Below, piece after piece: positions 45,119-55,030 of a DNA stretch of 64,000 nucleotides. The translations under genes were made by a program, and so were the position numbers. Origin of the DNA: Pseudoalteromonas peptidolytica (GTDB lineage: Bacteria; Pseudomonadota; Gammaproteobacteria; Enterobacterales; Alteromonadaceae); contig NZ_WEHZ01000001.1 of assembly GCF_012641745.1 (NCBI RefSeq), positions 215,913 to 279,912 of the forward strand, written 5' to 3'. The notes under the pieces are model-generated. The model made no database searches. It was not told where the DNA came from and worked only from the letters and a program-made list of their open reading frames with translations. Each line of letters opens with the position of its first letter. The first letter of the stretch is position 1.

Positions 45119-45174
45119 TTAGAACCTAAATCCAGCGTCTATATCTAGACAACTGCCAATTCTTTAACTTTCGC
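45119..45174 (-). pseudogene. Decayed tRNA-Leu fragment
   Basis: Retains the 5' half of tRNA-Leu up to GGATTTAGGTTC in degenerate form, but the D arm carries the insert seen on the plus strand as TATATCTAGACAACTGCC. The variable and T arms are missing. Similar fragments with the same insert are at 45473 and 46148. Confidence 0.65.
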
Positions 45175-45184
45175 ATTGTATTAT

Positions 45185-45249
45185 CTGGAGTATTTGAAAC
45201 GTAAATCCAGCGTCTATTTCAAGACATCTGCCAATTTCTCAACTTCAGA
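45185..45249 (-). pseudogene. Decayed tRNA-Leu fragment (most degenerate)
   Basis: Plus-strand GTAAATCCAGCGTCTATTTC followed by AAGACATCTGCCAATTTCTC aligns with the decayed Leu fragment at 45119 with several changes. It directly abuts the 5' end side of its neighbour, suggesting tandem duplication before decay. Confidence 0.55.
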
Positions 45250-45253
45250 ATGT

Positions 45254-45328
45254 TGGCTGGAGTACCAGGATTTGAACCTGGGAATGGCGGGATCAAAACC
45301 CGCTGCCTTACCGCTTGGCGATACTCCA
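45254..45328 (-). tRNA. tRNA-Gln (UUG)
   Basis: 75 bases, same body as the copy at 44807; anticodon UUG, encoded CCA. Confidence 0.97.
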
Positions 45329-45367
45329 ACGAAATAAAATCTTTTTTAGTTCTGACTTAAAAGAACA

Positions 45368-45452
<85 letters not shown>

Positions 45453-45472
45453 ACATCTTTTTGCATTGGTTA

Positions 45473-45529
45473 TTGGAACCTAAATCAAGAGTCTATATCT
45501 AGACAACTGCCAATTCCGCTACTTCTGCA
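45473..45529 (-). pseudogene. Decayed tRNA-Leu fragment
   Basis: Same decayed form as at 45119, with the D-arm insert TATATCTAGACAACTGCC and AAATCAAGAG replacing AAATCCAGCG. It lies between tRNA-Met (45539) and tRNA-Leu (45368). Confidence 0.65.
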
Positions 45530-45538
45530 TTTAAAGAA

Positions 45539-45615
45539 TGGTGGCTATGCCCTGATTTGAACAGGGGACCCCATCATTATGAGTGATGTGCTCTAACCAG
45601 CTGAGCTACATAGCC
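45539..45615 (-). tRNA. tRNA-Met (CAU), elongator
   Basis: 77 bases, 5' GGCTATGTAGCTCAGCTGG, anticodon loop CTCATAA (CAU) and encoded CCA. The close match to E. coli metT/metU identifies it as elongator rather than initiator tRNA. Confidence 0.96.
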
Positions 45616-45617
45616 AT

Positions 45618-45692
45618 TGGCTGGAGTACCAGGATTTGAACCTGGGAATGGCGGGATCAAAACCCGCTGCCTTACCGCTTGGCGATACTCCA
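45618..45692 (-). tRNA. tRNA-Gln (UUG)
   Basis: 75 bases, same body as the copy at 44807. Only two bases separate it from the 5' end of the upstream-transcribed tRNA-Met. Confidence 0.97.
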
Positions 45693-45728
45693 ACGAAAAC
45701 TTGATTATTTTAGTTCTAATCGAGAACA

Positions 45729-45813
<85 letters not shown>

Positions 45814-45818
45814 ATTGT

Positions 45819-45893
45819 TGGCTGGAGTACCAGGATTTGAACCTGGGAATGGCGGGATCAAAACCCGCTGCCTTACCGCTTGGCGATACTCCA
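45819..45893 (-). tRNA. tRNA-Gln (UUG)
   Basis: 75 bases, same body as the copy at 44807; anticodon UUG, encoded CCA; five bases from the next tRNA-Leu. Confidence 0.97.
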
Positions 45894-45920
45894 ACGAAAA
45901 CTCAAATCTAACTTAAATTG

Positions 45921-46004
45921 TTGAACCCAGGATTTGAATCTGGGGGGGATGAGCGAGGGATCAAAACCTCTCTCTTCTCTTCCTTACCGCTTGGCGATAC
46001 TCCA
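45921..46004 (-). pseudogene. tRNA-Gln pseudogene
   Basis: It begins with an intact TGGAGTATCGCCAAGCGGTA (acceptor and D arm) and keeps TTTTGAT in the anticodon loop. The anticodon stem and variable region are scrambled by a GA-rich stretch, the T arm is altered, and the 3' acceptor strand and CCA are lost. Confidence 0.75.
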
Positions 46005-46043
46005 ACGAAATAAAATCTTTTTTAGTTCTGATTTAAAAGAACA

Positions 46044-46128
<85 letters not shown>

Positions 46129-46147
46129 ACATCTTTTTACATTAGCT

Positions 46148-46204
46148 ATTGGAACCTAAATCCAGCGTCTATATCTAGACAACTGCCAATTCCGAAACTT
46201 TCGC
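46148..46204 (-). pseudogene. Decayed tRNA-Leu fragment
   Basis: Same decayed form and D-arm insert as at 45119 and 45473. It lies between the first tRNA-Met and the first tRNA-Leu, the same relative position as the fragment at 45473. Confidence 0.65.
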
Positions 46205-46248
46205 ACATATTTTTGCTAGCTAGATAAGTTTTGGTAGTAGTTAAAATA

Positions 46249-46325
46249 TGGTGGCTATGCCCTGATTTGAACAGGGGACCCCATCATTATGAGTGATGTG
46301 CTCTAACCAGCTGAGCTACATAGCC
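46249..46325 (-). tRNA. tRNA-Met (CAU), elongator
   Basis: 77 bases, same body as the copy at 45539. It is the first tRNA after the promoter. Confidence 0.96.
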
Positions 46326-46362
46326 ATCTTTTTAACTTCTCATCATCGCTGATGCGGGGCGT

Positions 46363-46391
46363 ATTATGCGTATATGCCCCCAAGCCGTCAA
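46363..46391 (-). promoter_or_regulatory. Promoter of the tRNA array with GC-rich discriminator
   Basis: On the minus strand TTGACG (46391-46386), a 17-base spacer, CATAAT (46368-46363), then ACGCCCCGC. A consensus-like sigma-70 promoter followed by a GC-rich discriminator is the hallmark of stringently controlled stable-RNA promoters. It lies about 40 bases before the first tRNA-Met. The rest of the gap to 46624 shows nothing else. Confidence 0.8.
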
Positions 46392-46624
46392 CACCTTTTT
46401 TGCAAAAAATCAGTTATCACAGTTTGTTTGCAGATAAATTAAGCGAAACGGCTTGTTTTTATATCAAATCCTAAGGGGGAATTGCAAATCTTTAACAATG
46501 CCGATTGAATTTTAAGCTAGGGTATTGTGTAAAACAGGCTGCGAGAAATACATCAATTACCCAAAGCAGTGGTTATTTAGCGAGATAGTCTGATCTCACA
46601 TTAATTTTTCGGGTTTGGGATACA

Positions 46625-46648
46625 AAAAAGGAGCCTAAGCTCCTTTTT
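46625..46648. terminator. Terminator after ychF
   Basis: AAAAAGGAGC-ctaa-GCTCCTTTTT, a perfect 10-base-pair stem with A and T flanks, 26 bases past the ychF stop. Confidence 0.85.
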
Positions 46649-46673
46649 ATGGTATGTCGTATCGCTAAAACGA

Positions 46674-47765
46674 TTACACGTTAAATAAGAAGTTCATCAC
46701 ATCGCCATCTTTAACGATATATTCTTTACCTTCTTGACGCATTTTACCTGCATCTTTTGCACCAGACTCACCACGGAATTCGATGTAGTCATCAAAACCG
46801 ATGGTTTGTGCACGGATGAAGCCACGTTCAAAGTCTGTATGGATCTTACCTGCGGCTTGTGGTGCTGTTGCACCAACAGGGATAGTCCATGCACGCACTT
46901 CTTTAACACCTGCTGTAAAGTAAGTTTGCAGCTTCAACAGTTCATAACCACCACGGATAACGCGGTTAAGCCCTGGCTCATCAAGACCTAAGTCGTCCAT
47001 AAACTCTTTCTTGTCTTCTTCGTCAAGCTCAGACAGTTCAGCTTCAATCGCAGCACACACAGGAATGACAACGGCGTCTTCAGCAGCAGCTATTTCACGT
47101 ACTTTGTCAAGGAAAGGGTTATTTTCAAAACCATCTTCATTAACGTTTGCAATGTACATGGTTGGCTTGATAGTCAAGAAGTTTAAGTAGCTGATTGCTG
47201 CCGCTTCTTCTTTAGTTAACTCTAACGAACGAAGTGTTAAGCCCTCATCCAAGTGTGCTTTTACTTTTTCAAGTACCACAAGCTCAAACTTTGCGTCTTT
47301 GTCGCCACCTTTGGCTTTTTTAGCGTTACGCAGTACAGCGCGGTCAGCCGCATCCATATCCGCAAGCACCAACTCAGTATTGATAACGTCAATATCTTCA
47401 GCTGGATCAATTTGACCTGCTACATGTACGATATTTTCGTTTTCGAAACAGCGTACAACGTGACCGATAGCATCGGTTTCACGAATGTTTGCTAAAAATT
47501 GGTTACCTAAACCTTCACCTTTGGATGCACCTTTAACCAAACCTGCAATATCTACAAACTCCATAGAGGTTGGGATAGTACGCTGAGGGTTGACGATTTC
47601 AGCTAGCTGATCAAGGCGAGAATCTGGTACAGGTACTACACCGGTATTCGGTTCGATAGTACAAAAAGGAAAGTTTGCGGCCTCAATGCCCGCTTTAGTC
47701 AACGCATTAAATAAAGTAGATTTACCTACGTTCGGTAAACCAACAATGCCACATTTAAAACCCAT
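46674..47765 (-). CDS. ychF: Redox-regulated ATPase YchF (Obg family)
   Basis: A 363-residue P-loop protein with [18 protein letters not shown], switch region [21 protein letters not shown] and a C-terminal TGS domain. The NxxE instead of NKxD specificity motif (ANVNEDGFE) marks the ATP-preferring YchF/OLA1 branch. It associates with ribosomes. It is encoded downstream of pth, as in E. coli. Confidence 0.96.
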   Translation of the reverse strand: MGFKCGIVGLPNVGKSTLFNALTKAGIEAANFPFCTIEPNTGVVPVPDSRLDQLAEIVNPQRTIPTSMEFVDIAGLVKGASKGEGLGNQFLANIRETDAIGHVVRCFENENIVHVAGQIDPAEDIDVINTELVLADMDAADRAVLRNAKKAKGGDKDAKFELVVLEKVKAHLDEGLTLRSLELTKEEAAAISYLNFLTIKPTMYIANVNEDGFENNPFLDKVREIAAAEDAVVIPVCAAIEAELSELDEEDKKEFMDDLGLDEPGLNRVIRGGYELLKLQTYFTAGVKEVRAWTIPVGATAPQAAGKIHTDFERGFIRAQTIGFDDYIEFRGESGAKDAGKMRQEGKEYIVKDGDVMNFLFNV

Positions 47766-47860
47766 AGTGTTTATTCCTAAATTTCTACCGTATTATCTCA
47801 ATCCACATTCGCGAACCGAGAAGCTTAGGTATGACTCAATTAAGTCGCAGCAGTGAACTG

Positions 47861-48445
47861 TTACGGTTTAAATGAATGTAGTCTATTTTGCGCCTTTAAC
47901 ACACCGTCTTTTGCGAGTATTTCCATACATCTGACTGCTTCATCAACAGCGGCCTCAATTTTTTCTTGATCCGCTTGTGGGGCTTTGCCTAAGACCCAAC
48001 CAGTTACCTTGTCTCTGTGTCCTGGATGGCCAATTCCAACACGTAGTCGCATAAACTCTTTGTTGTTTGCCATTTTTGCTATGATGTCTTTTAGACCATT
48101 ATGACCACCATGGCCGCCACCTTTTTTAAGTTTGGCAATACCGGGTTCAATATCCATTTCATCATGAGCAACGAGAATACTCTCAACGGGGATTTTATAA
48201 AAATTGGCAAGACTCGAGACTGCTTTACCACTCAAATTCATATAAGTAGTAGGGATCAGTAATTTAAACTCTTGATTGTTGATGAGCACTTTGCCAGTAA
48301 GGCCATGGTGCTTAGAGTCTGGTTTAAGGAGGCAGTTGTATCGTCTGGCTAGTTCTTCAATAAACCATGCGCCAGCATTATGACGGGTGTTTGCGTATTC
48401 GGGGCCTGGATTTGCCAGGCCCACAAGCATTTGAATATTATTCAA
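47861..48445 (-). CDS. pth: Peptidyl-tRNA hydrolase
   Basis: A 194-residue enzyme that recycles peptidyl-t[25 protein letters not shown] holds the catalytic H22, and [25 protein letters not shown] and [10 protein letters not shown] follow. The start is a TTG at 48445 with CAGGTG about 8 bases upstream, or an ATG five codons later. It lies between rplY and ychF in a minus-strand operon. Confidence 0.95.
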   Translation of the reverse strand: MNNIQMLVGLANPGPEYANTRHNAGAWFIEELARRYNCLLKPDSKHHGLTGKVLINNQEFKLLIPTTYMNLSGKAVSSLANFYKIPVESILVAHDEMDIEPGIAKLKKGGGHGGHNGLKDIIAKMANNKEFMRLRVGIGHPGHRDKVTGWVLGKAPQADQEKIEAAVDEAVRCMEILAKDGVLKAQNRLHSFKP

Positions 48446-48464
48446 GGTGCTAACACCTGAATAA

Positions 48465-49073
48465 TTACTCAGCTGCGTCTTCAGCAGACTCTTCAGCAGG
48501 AGCTGCTTTAGGAGCGTTTACTGAAACTACTGCTTGGTCGTGATCTGCACCTTTAGCCAGCTCAACTGACACAACACCTGCTGGAAGTGTGATATCAGAT
48601 AGGTGTAGAGTTTCACCAGCAGCTACATTCGCTACGTCAACTTCAATGAACTCAGGAAGTCTTGCTGGTAGGCAAGTGATTTCTATTTCAGTTAGTTGGT
48701 GAACGATAGTGTTACCGCCTTTCGCTGCTTTTTCTTCATTGATGAAGTGAACAGGGATCTTAGTGTGTAGCTTCTGTGAAGCATCAACGCGTTGGAAGTC
48801 TAAGTGAGTGATCTTAGGCTTGTACGGGTGACGTTGGATATCTTTAAGAATTGCTTCAACAGACTCACCGCCGATGTTTAGCGTAAGGATGTGAGTGTAG
48901 AAACCTTCGTCTTCTTGCGCTTTTAATACTTTGTTGTGGTCAAGAGTTAGTGAAACTGCATCTTTACCAGCACCGTATAGGATTGCAGGAACTTTGTCAG
49001 CGCGACGTAGGCGGCGGCTCGCACCAGTACCTAGGTCAGAACGTACTTCAGCGTCTAATTTGTATACAGACAT
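48465..49073 (-). CDS. rplY: 50S ribosomal protein L25/general stress protein Ctc
   Basis: The long (Ctc/TL5) form of L25: an N-terminal 5S rRNA-binding domain ([22 protein letters not shown]) and a C-terminal beta domain, with an Ala/Glu-rich tail. The ATG at 49073 (202 residues) has a GGAG site 7 bases upstream and is preferred to an ATG four codons earlier. Followed closely by pth. Confidence 0.95.
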   Translation of the reverse strand: MSVYKLDAEVRSDLGTGASRRLRRADKVPAILYGAGKDAVSLTLDHNKVLKAQEDEGFYTHILTLNIGGESVEAILKDIQRHPYKPKITHLDFQRVDASQKLHTKIPVHFINEEKAAKGGNTIVHQLTEIEITCLPARLPEFIEVDVANVAAGETLHLSDITLPAGVVSVELAKGADHDQAVVSVNAPKAAPAEESAEDAAE

Positions 49074-49186
49074 GGATGTCTCCAAAATAATTTAAGTTAA
49101 TATGTCAGAGAGCTCGCGACCAAGCTCCCTGCCTAAAAAAGGCGCGCCAATATACCACTAACGCACCTGCAATGAAACCTATAAAA

Positions 49187-49212
49187 CAAAAAAAGCACCA
49201 GAGGTGCTTTTT
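49187..49212 (-). terminator. Terminator of prs
   Basis: AAAAAGCACC-aga-GGTGCTTTTT: perfect 10-base-pair stem with a long T run in the minus direction, 23 bases beyond the prs stop. It separates prs from rplY. Confidence 0.88.
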
Positions 49213-49234
49213 GGCTAATCAGTTTTATTGCTGA

Positions 49235-50182
49235 TTAGTGTTGAAACATCGCAGAGATAGACTCTTCGTTGCTGATACGACGAATAGTTTCAGCCATCAT
49301 ATCTGCAAGTGTTAGTACTTTGATGTTATCGAGTGCTTTTAATTCATCTGAAAGAGGTATTGAGTCAGTTACGATAACCTCATCAATCACTGAGTTACGT
49401 AAATTCTCAGCAGCATTACCTGAAAGCACTGGGTGAGTCGCATAAGCAAATACGCGTTTTGCACCATGTTCCTTAAGCGCAGCAGCAGCTTTACACAGTG
49501 TACCACCAGTATCAATCATATCATCGACGATAATACAGTCACGACCAGCTACATCACCGATAATGTGCATCACTTGAGAAACGTTAGCTTGCGGACGGCG
49601 CTTATCTATAATAGCAAGGTCTTTATCGTCTAACAGTTTTGCAATCGCACGAGCACGAACAACGCCGCCAATATCAGGTGAAACCACGACTACATCTTCA
49701 AACTTACGCTCTTTCATGTCTTCGATAAGCACAGGGCTTCCGAATACATTGTCTACAGGTACGTCGAAGAAACCTTGGATTTGTTCTGCGTGTAGGTCAA
49801 CAGTAAGGACACGGTCAACACCAACACTTGATAGGAAATCTGCTACCACTTTTGCAGTAATTGGAACACGAGCAGAGCGCACTCGGCGGTCTTGGCGTGC
49901 ATAACCGAAATAAGGAATAACGGCTGTGATACGACCAGCAGATGCACGACGTAGCGCATCAACCATGACGATTAACTCCATTAAATTATCATTTGTAGGA
50001 GCACATGTTGATTGGATGATGAATACATCTGAACCACGAACGTTTTCGTTGATTTGAACGCTAATTTCACCGTCGCTAAAACGGCCAACAACGGCATCAC
50101 CTAACTCTATAAACAAACGTTTTGCAACTTTTTGAGCTAGCTCAGGTGTTGCGTTACCAGCGAAGAGCTTCATGTCGGGCAC
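49235..50182 (-). CDS. prs: Ribose-phosphate pyrophosphokinase
   Basis: A 315-residue PRPP synthase, nearly identical in pattern to E. coli Prs: [17 protein letters not shown] at the start, the flexible loop [18 protein letters not shown] and the PRPP-binding [14 protein letters not shown]. The start codon is GTG, as in E. coli, with a GAGGA site 8 bases upstream. It follows ispE at a distance of about 90 bases, the same order as in E. coli (lolB-ispE-prs). Confidence 0.97.
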   Translation of the reverse strand: MPDMKLFAGNATPELAQKVAKRLFIELGDAVVGRFSDGEISVQINENVRGSDVFIIQSTCAPTNDNLMELIVMVDALRRASAGRITAVIPYFGYARQDRRVRSARVPITAKVVADFLSSVGVDRVLTVDLHAEQIQGFFDVPVDNVFGSPVLIEDMKERKFEDVVVVSPDIGGVVRARAIAKLLDDKDLAIIDKRRPQANVSQVMHIIGDVAGRDCIIVDDMIDTGGTLCKAAAALKEHGAKRVFAYATHPVLSGNAAENLRNSVIDEVIVTDSIPLSDELKALDNIKVLTLADMMAETIRRISNEESISAMFQH

Positions 50183-50275
50183 GGTAGGGTTCCTCAGGCA
50201 CTGAATTTTTTTGGACTAACATGCAATGACCATGAAATAAAAAAGTCAAAACAAGCTAACTTAAACAATTTACTT

Positions 50276-51124
50276 CTAGTTTTGCCAAGCGCGTAATTGT
50301 CGATGACAAATTGACTCACTTGTATTTTGGGCAATAAAGCCCTGCCAAGATGATGGTAGAGTTTCGAGCACACGCAGCGCTGCCTCACGATTTTCAAACT
50401 CCGCGAAACAACAAGCTCCAGTACCAGTCATTTTGGTTGGTGCATATTTTAGCAACCACGTGAGGGTCTTTTCAACCTCGGGGTAAAGCTTTTTGACAAG
50501 AGTTTGACAGTCATTGCCTGTATCCGAGAGTTTCCAACCGTTTTTAAGCTTAGGAGTAGCACGAGGCAAATCTGGATGCGTGAAGATTAATGCTGTGCTG
50601 ACATGAACCGGTGGGGCAACCACTAAATACCATTTTTGTGGAATATCCATTGGCTCAAGCTGCTCCCCAATACCATGTGCAACGGCTGTTTTACCTTTGA
50701 CAAATACAGGTACATCCGCACCTAAACCCAAGCCTATTTTTGCAAGTTCTGAAATAGTAAGTTGACATTGCCAAAGTGTATTTAGTGCCAGCAATGTGGT
50801 TGCTGCATCCGAAGAGCCCCCTCCAACCCCTCCACCCATAGGTAGTTTTTTATTTAGGTGGATTTCGACTCCTGCTGTAACTTTTTTGTACGGCTCGAGT
50901 GTTTTAGCGGCTTTATAAATGAGGTTTTGCTCAAGTGGGATATCCGCAGTGTCGCCAGTAATAATGATATTTTGATTGGTGTCGGTGAGTGTAAAGGCTA
51001 ACTCATCGCCAAAATCTAAAAAAGTAAATAAAGTTTCTAGCTCATGGTAGCCGTCTTCTCGACGACCGTTGATATGCAGAAAAAGATTTAATTTTGCCGG
51101 AGCGCTTAGTGTCAGTGTCTTCAT
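50276..51124 (-). CDS. ispE: 4-diphosphocytidyl-2-C-methyl-D-erythritol kinase
   Basis: A GHMP kinase of the MEP isoprenoid pathway, 282 residues from the ATG at 51124. SAPAKLNLFLHINGRREDGYHELETLF and the ATP loop MGGGVGGGSSDAATTL are diagnostic. That ATG overlaps the lolB TGA as ATGA, indicating coupled translation, and is preferred to a start four codons earlier. Confidence 0.95.
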   Translation of the reverse strand: MKTLTLSAPAKLNLFLHINGRREDGYHELETLFTFLDFGDELAFTLTDTNQNIIITGDTADIPLEQNLIYKAAKTLEPYKKVTAGVEIHLNKKLPMGGGVGGGSSDAATTLLALNTLWQCQLTISELAKIGLGLGADVPVFVKGKTAVAHGIGEQLEPMDIPQKWYLVVAPPVHVSTALIFTHPDLPRATPKLKNGWKLSDTGNDCQTLVKKLYPEVEKTLTWLLKYAPTKMTGTGACCFAEFENREAALRVLETLPSSWQGFIAQNTSESICHRQLRAWQN

Positions 51125-51726
51125 TTGAACTGCCATGAAGTGATTAATACTTTGACCTCAATGTTGGTCGATGAGAGTTTCATACGGCTCGGTAACCACA
51201 TGCCATCTTGCATTTTATATTGTTGATAGGTGATTTGCCACACTCGGCCTGATGGGCTTTGCCATTGTGTGTTTTTTATTCTACCAAGATCATCAAGTTT
51301 GTTGGCTGGTGCTTGAACTTGTCCAGTTAACCACTGTGGAGCTTGGTTTACAGGTAGCGACAGTCCACTTAAGCGTTTGACTAAGTCACTACTGTCCATA
51401 CCTTTGTGGACATTGTCTTCAAAGGTCAGTTCAGAGTGTGTGTCTAGCTCAGCAAGTTCAAATATACGGGTGCCGACAAAGCTAGTTAAGATCAGATTTT
51501 GTTTGTTTTCCTTTAAATACCAATTAAAGTTGGCTGATTGACGATTGTCTGGAGCAATGAATGCAAGTTTACCTCGAGCTTGCCAATTTTTTTGTTGTTT
51601 TAGCGTAGAACGCCAGTCTTGTGCCGCATTTTGCTGAGGTAATTGTTGCGCACAGCCTGTTAAAATTAATAAAAATATGAGTAAAATCAAATGAAGTTGT
51701 CTCAAAGGCCTTTCCTTACTTTCCAT
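51121..51726 (-). CDS. lolB: Outer-membrane lipoprotein receptor LolB
   Basis: 201 residues from the ATG at 51726. The signal peptide ends in the lipobox ILTGC, as expected for LolB, which is itself a lipoprotein and inserts lipoproteins into the outer membrane. The frame is open to 51786 but an earlier start would put 20 odd residues before the signal. Divergent from hemA with only 62 bases between the starts; ispE follows by ATGA overlap. Confidence 0.92.
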   Translation of the reverse strand: MESKERPLRQLHLILLIFLLILTGCAQQLPQQNAAQDWRSTLKQQKNWQARGKLAFIAPDNRQSANFNWYLKENKQNLILTSFVGTRIFELAELDTHSELTFEDNVHKGMDSSDLVKRLSGLSLPVNQAPQWLTGQVQAPANKLDDLGRIKNTQWQSPSGRVWQITYQQYKMQDGMWLPSRMKLSSTNIEVKVLITSWQFK

Positions 51727-51788
51727 ATTCGATTGATTTTTGGTAAAATTGCCGACTTTAAAGCAGGGCTCGAGCAATACTGGCATCT

Positions 51789-53045
51789 ATGACCATCATC
51801 GCACTTGGTATCAATCACAAAACCGCGTCTGTAGAATTACGTGAAAAAGTGGCGTTTTCTCCAGAACAGCTTACAGAAGCATTGCACCAACTCCAACATT
51901 CTTCGCAGTTTAAAGAATCTGTGATTGTGTCGACCTGCAATCGAACCGAAATCTATTGTAGCCTTGAGTCTGCTGATCCCCAAGCATTACTCAATTGGCT
52001 ATCTGAGTTTCATAACATAGAGCAACGAGCCTTAACGGAAAATGTCTATGTGCATATGAACCAAGATGCCGTAAACCATTTAATGCGTGTGGCTTGTGGG
52101 CTGGACTCTTTGGTGCTCGGTGAACCGCAGATCCTTGGGCAAATCAAACAGGCGTTTAGTACAGCAAAGCAACATCAAGCTATTCATCCGACCTTTGAGA
52201 GACTATTTCAAAAAACATTTTCAGTGGCAAAGCAGGTGCGTACAGAGACAGACATTGGTGCCAGTGCTGTTTCAGTCGCCTATGCCGCGGTAAATTTAGC
52301 TAAGCACATTTATGGCCAGTTAGACAGAACACAGGTATTACTGATAGGGGCTGGTGAAACCATTGAACTGGTAGCAAAACACCTCTCGCAGCATAACCCT
52401 AAATCTATTACTGTTGCGAATAGAACCATTGAGCGTGCGCAAAACCTAGCAACAGAAATAGGCGGGAGTGTGATTTCGTTGGCACAGCTTCCTGAGGCGT
52501 TACCTGATGCCGATATTGTCATTAGTTCCACGGCCAGTACTTTGCCGATTATAGGTAAGGGTATGGTTGAGCAGGCGCTTAAAAAGCGTCGACACAAGCC
52601 AATGTTATTTATCGATATTGCAGTACCTCGCGATATTGAAAGTCAGGTATCAGAGCTAGATGCTGCTTACCTTTACTCTGTTGATGACCTTCAGGCCATT
52701 GTGAATGAAAATTTGGCAAGCCGTGAGCAGGCTGCTATTGAAGCGCAGCAAATTATTGATGTTCGTACCCAAGAGTTTTCTGAATGGCAGCGCTCGCTGC
52801 ACTCCGTAGATGTCATTCGGCAATATCGCCAAAGTGCACAAGAAATAAAAAATGAGCTCGTAGAAAAAGCGTTAAATCAGCTACAATCGGGCAAAGACGC
52901 AGAAAAAATTATTATCGAATTAGCAAATAAGCTGAGTAATCGACTAACCCATGCACCCACACGCGCCATTCAAGAGGCCGCGAAAGAAGGTAATATCGAC
53001 AAGTTAGCGCAACTTAAGCAAACATTAGGAATTGAGCAGGAATAA
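51789..53045 (+). CDS. hemA: Glutamyl-tRNA reductase
   Basis: 418 residues; first enzyme of C5 heme synthesis, reducing glutamyl-tRNA to glutamate-1-semialdehyde. GINHKTASVELREKVAF opens the protein and the catalytic cysteine is C50 in STCNRTEIY; NADPH domain LIGAGETIELVAKHL. The N-terminus also carries the region governing heme-dependent degradation in enterobacteria. Followed by prfA 6 bases later. Confidence 0.97.
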   Translation: MTIIALGINHKTASVELREKVAFSPEQLTEALHQLQHSSQFKESVIVSTCNRTEIYCSLESADPQALLNWLSEFHNIEQRALTENVYVHMNQDAVNHLMRVACGLDSLVLGEPQILGQIKQAFSTAKQHQAIHPTFERLFQKTFSVAKQVRTETDIGASAVSVAYAAVNLAKHIYGQLDRTQVLLIGAGETIELVAKHLSQHNPKSITVANRTIERAQNLATEIGGSVISLAQLPEALPDADIVISSTASTLPIIGKGMVEQALKKRRHKPMLFIDIAVPRDIESQVSELDAAYLYSVDDLQAIVNENLASREQAAIEAQQIIDVRTQEFSEWQRSLHSVDVIRQYRQSAQEIKNELVEKALNQLQSGKDAEKIIIELANKLSNRLTHAPTRAIQEAAKEGNIDKLAQLKQTLGIEQE

Positions 53046-53051
53046 CAGTTA

Positions 53052-54140
53052 ATGAAAGAGTCTGTATATCGTAAGTTAGAAACCTTAGTAGAGCGCTATG
53101 AAGAAGTGCAAGCCATGCTAAGCTCACCTGAGGTAATTAGCGATCAGAACCGCTTTCGCGCCTTATCTAAAGAGTTCTCAGAATTAGAAGATGTAGTTAA
53201 AGCGTTTACAGCCTACCAACAGGCTCAGGAAGACGTAGCAACTGCAGAAGAAATGCTAAAAGACTCAGATCCAGATATGCGAGAAATGGCGCAGGAAGAG
53301 TACAAAGAAGCCAAGGCAGCTATTGCAGCACTTGAAGATGACCTCCAGGTACTAATGTTACCTAAAGATCCAAAAGACAATAATAACGTGTTTTTAGAAG
53401 TGCGTGCGGGCACTGGAGGTGATGAAGCTGCCATTTTTGCAGGTGATTTATTCCGTATGTATAGCCGCTACGCGGAAACACAAAAATGGCGCGTAGAAAT
53501 CATCAGTGCCAACGAAGGTGAGCATGGTGGTTATAAGGAAGTGATCGCAAATATTAGTGGTGACGGCGTTTATGGTAAACTTAAGTTTGAGTCTGGTGCG
53601 CACCGAGTTCAGCGAGTCCCTGAAACCGAATCGCAAGGTCGGGTACATACTTCTGCGTGTACAGTGGCGGTGATGGCAGAAATCCCTGAAGCCGAAGCCA
53701 TAGAAATTAATCCATCAGATTTAAAAATTGATACTTTCCGTGCCTCAGGTGCCGGTGGTCAGCACGTCAACAAAACGGATTCTGCCATCCGTATTACGCA
53801 CTTACCAACAGGTGTAGTGGTGGAGTGTCAGGATGAGCGTTCACAACATAAGAACAAAGCTAAAGCCTTGTCAGTACTGAGCGCTCGTTTACAACAAGCT
53901 GAAGACGAAAAGCGAGCCGCAGCAGAAGCGTCTGAGCGCCGTAACTTAGTAGGTAGCGGTGACCGCTCTGAGCGTATTCGTACCTATAATTATCCTCAAG
54001 GACGTATCACTGACCACCGCATAAATTTAACACTTTATCGCCTAAACGAAGTAATGTCGGGAGAGCTTGGTGCGGTTATTGACCCGCTTGTCATTGAATA
54101 TCAGGCCGACCTACTTGCAGCAATGAGTGATGGCGATTGA
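53052..54140 (+). CDS. prfA: Peptide chain release factor 1
   Basis: 362 residues; recognises UAA and UAG stops. The catalytic GGQ is in [17 protein letters not shown]; the anticodon-like tripeptide region lies in [18 protein letters not shown]. Its Gln is methylated by PrmC, encoded next with the TGATG overlap. Confidence 0.97.
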   Translation: MKESVYRKLETLVERYEEVQAMLSSPEVISDQNRFRALSKEFSELEDVVKAFTAYQQAQEDVATAEEMLKDSDPDMREMAQEEYKEAKAAIAALEDDLQVLMLPKDPKDNNNVFLEVRAGTGGDEAAIFAGDLFRMYSRYAETQKWRVEIISANEGEHGGYKEVIANISGDGVYGKLKFESGAHRVQRVPETESQGRVHTSACTVAVMAEIPEAEAIEINPSDLKIDTFRASGAGGQHVNKTDSAIRITHLPTGVVVECQDERSQHKNKAKALSVLSARLQQAEDEKRAAAEASERRNLVGSGDRSERIRTYNYPQGRITDHRINLTLYRLNEVMSGELGAVIDPLVIEYQADLLAAMSDGD

Positions 54141-54982
54141 TGTCAGTGCTCACTATTGCCCAGGCTATTGCTTGGGCAACCAAACAACTGCATGACTACT
54201 CCGAATCAGCAAAGCTAGACAGTGAAGTGCTGTTACTGCACGTCATTGAAAAAAACCGCACTTACCTCTTTACATGGCCCGAGGCGGAGCTCTCAAAGCC
54301 GCAACAATCATTGTTCGAGACTTACATCAAACGTCGCATCACCGGTGAACCAGTTGCACATATTACCGGCCAAAGAGAGTTCTGGAGTTTACCGCTTAAG
54401 GTTAACAACAGCACGCTCATTCCAAGACCTGATACAGAAACATTAGTAGAGCATGTACTCACACTGACCATGCCAAATGATGCAAAAGTGCTAGACTTAG
54501 GCACAGGCACTGGAGCAATTGCGTTAGCTTTAGCGAGTGAATACCCCTCATGGGAAGTCACCGCGGTTGATGCTTCAGCGGCAGCAGTCGCGTTAGCTAA
54601 GGAAAATCAAACTCAGTTAGGCTTTGATAACGTGACCATTTTGCAAAGTGACTGGTTCGACGCTTTGGCTGAGCAGCGGTTTGATCTTATCGTCAGTAAT
54701 CCACCGTATATAGATGAGGAAGATCACCACTTATCTCAAGGCGACGTTAGGTTTGAGCCGCGCAGTGCGTTAGTCGCTGCGATGCATGGTTATGCTGATA
54801 TTTTTCATATTATTACCTGCGCCAAAAGGCATTTAAACGCTGGCGGTTATCTACTACTCGAACATGGCTTTGAGCAAGCGAGTAAGATCCGTCAGTTTTT
54901 TGCAGAAATGGCGTATATTAATATACTTACCATAAAAGATATGGCAGGGTGTGATAGAGTGACGTTGGCAATGCTGCCTTAA
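54140..54982 (+). CDS. prmC: Release-factor glutamine N5-methyltransferase
   Basis: 280 residues from the ATG at 54140, which overlaps the prfA stop as TGATG (a TTG one codon earlier is also possible). SAM-binding VLDLGTGTGAIALALASE and the catalytic NPPY in IVSNPPYIDEED, with FEPRSAL, define PrmC/HemK. It modifies the GGQ glutamine of RF1 and RF2. Confidence 0.96.
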   Translation: MSVLTIAQAIAWATKQLHDYSESAKLDSEVLLLHVIEKNRTYLFTWPEAELSKPQQSLFETYIKRRITGEPVAHITGQREFWSLPLKVNNSTLIPRPDTETLVEHVLTLTMPNDAKVLDLGTGTGAIALALASEYPSWEVTAVDASAAAVALAKENQTQLGFDNVTILQSDWFDALAEQRFDLIVSNPPYIDEEDHHLSQGDVRFEPRSALVAAMHGYADIFHIITCAKRHLNAGGYLLLEHGFEQASKIRQFFAEMAYINILTIKDMAGCDRVTLAMLP

Positions 54983-55030
54983 AAGCCACGAATCCACACC
55001 AGAATTAGGCGCTTCAATAGGATCCGCAAT

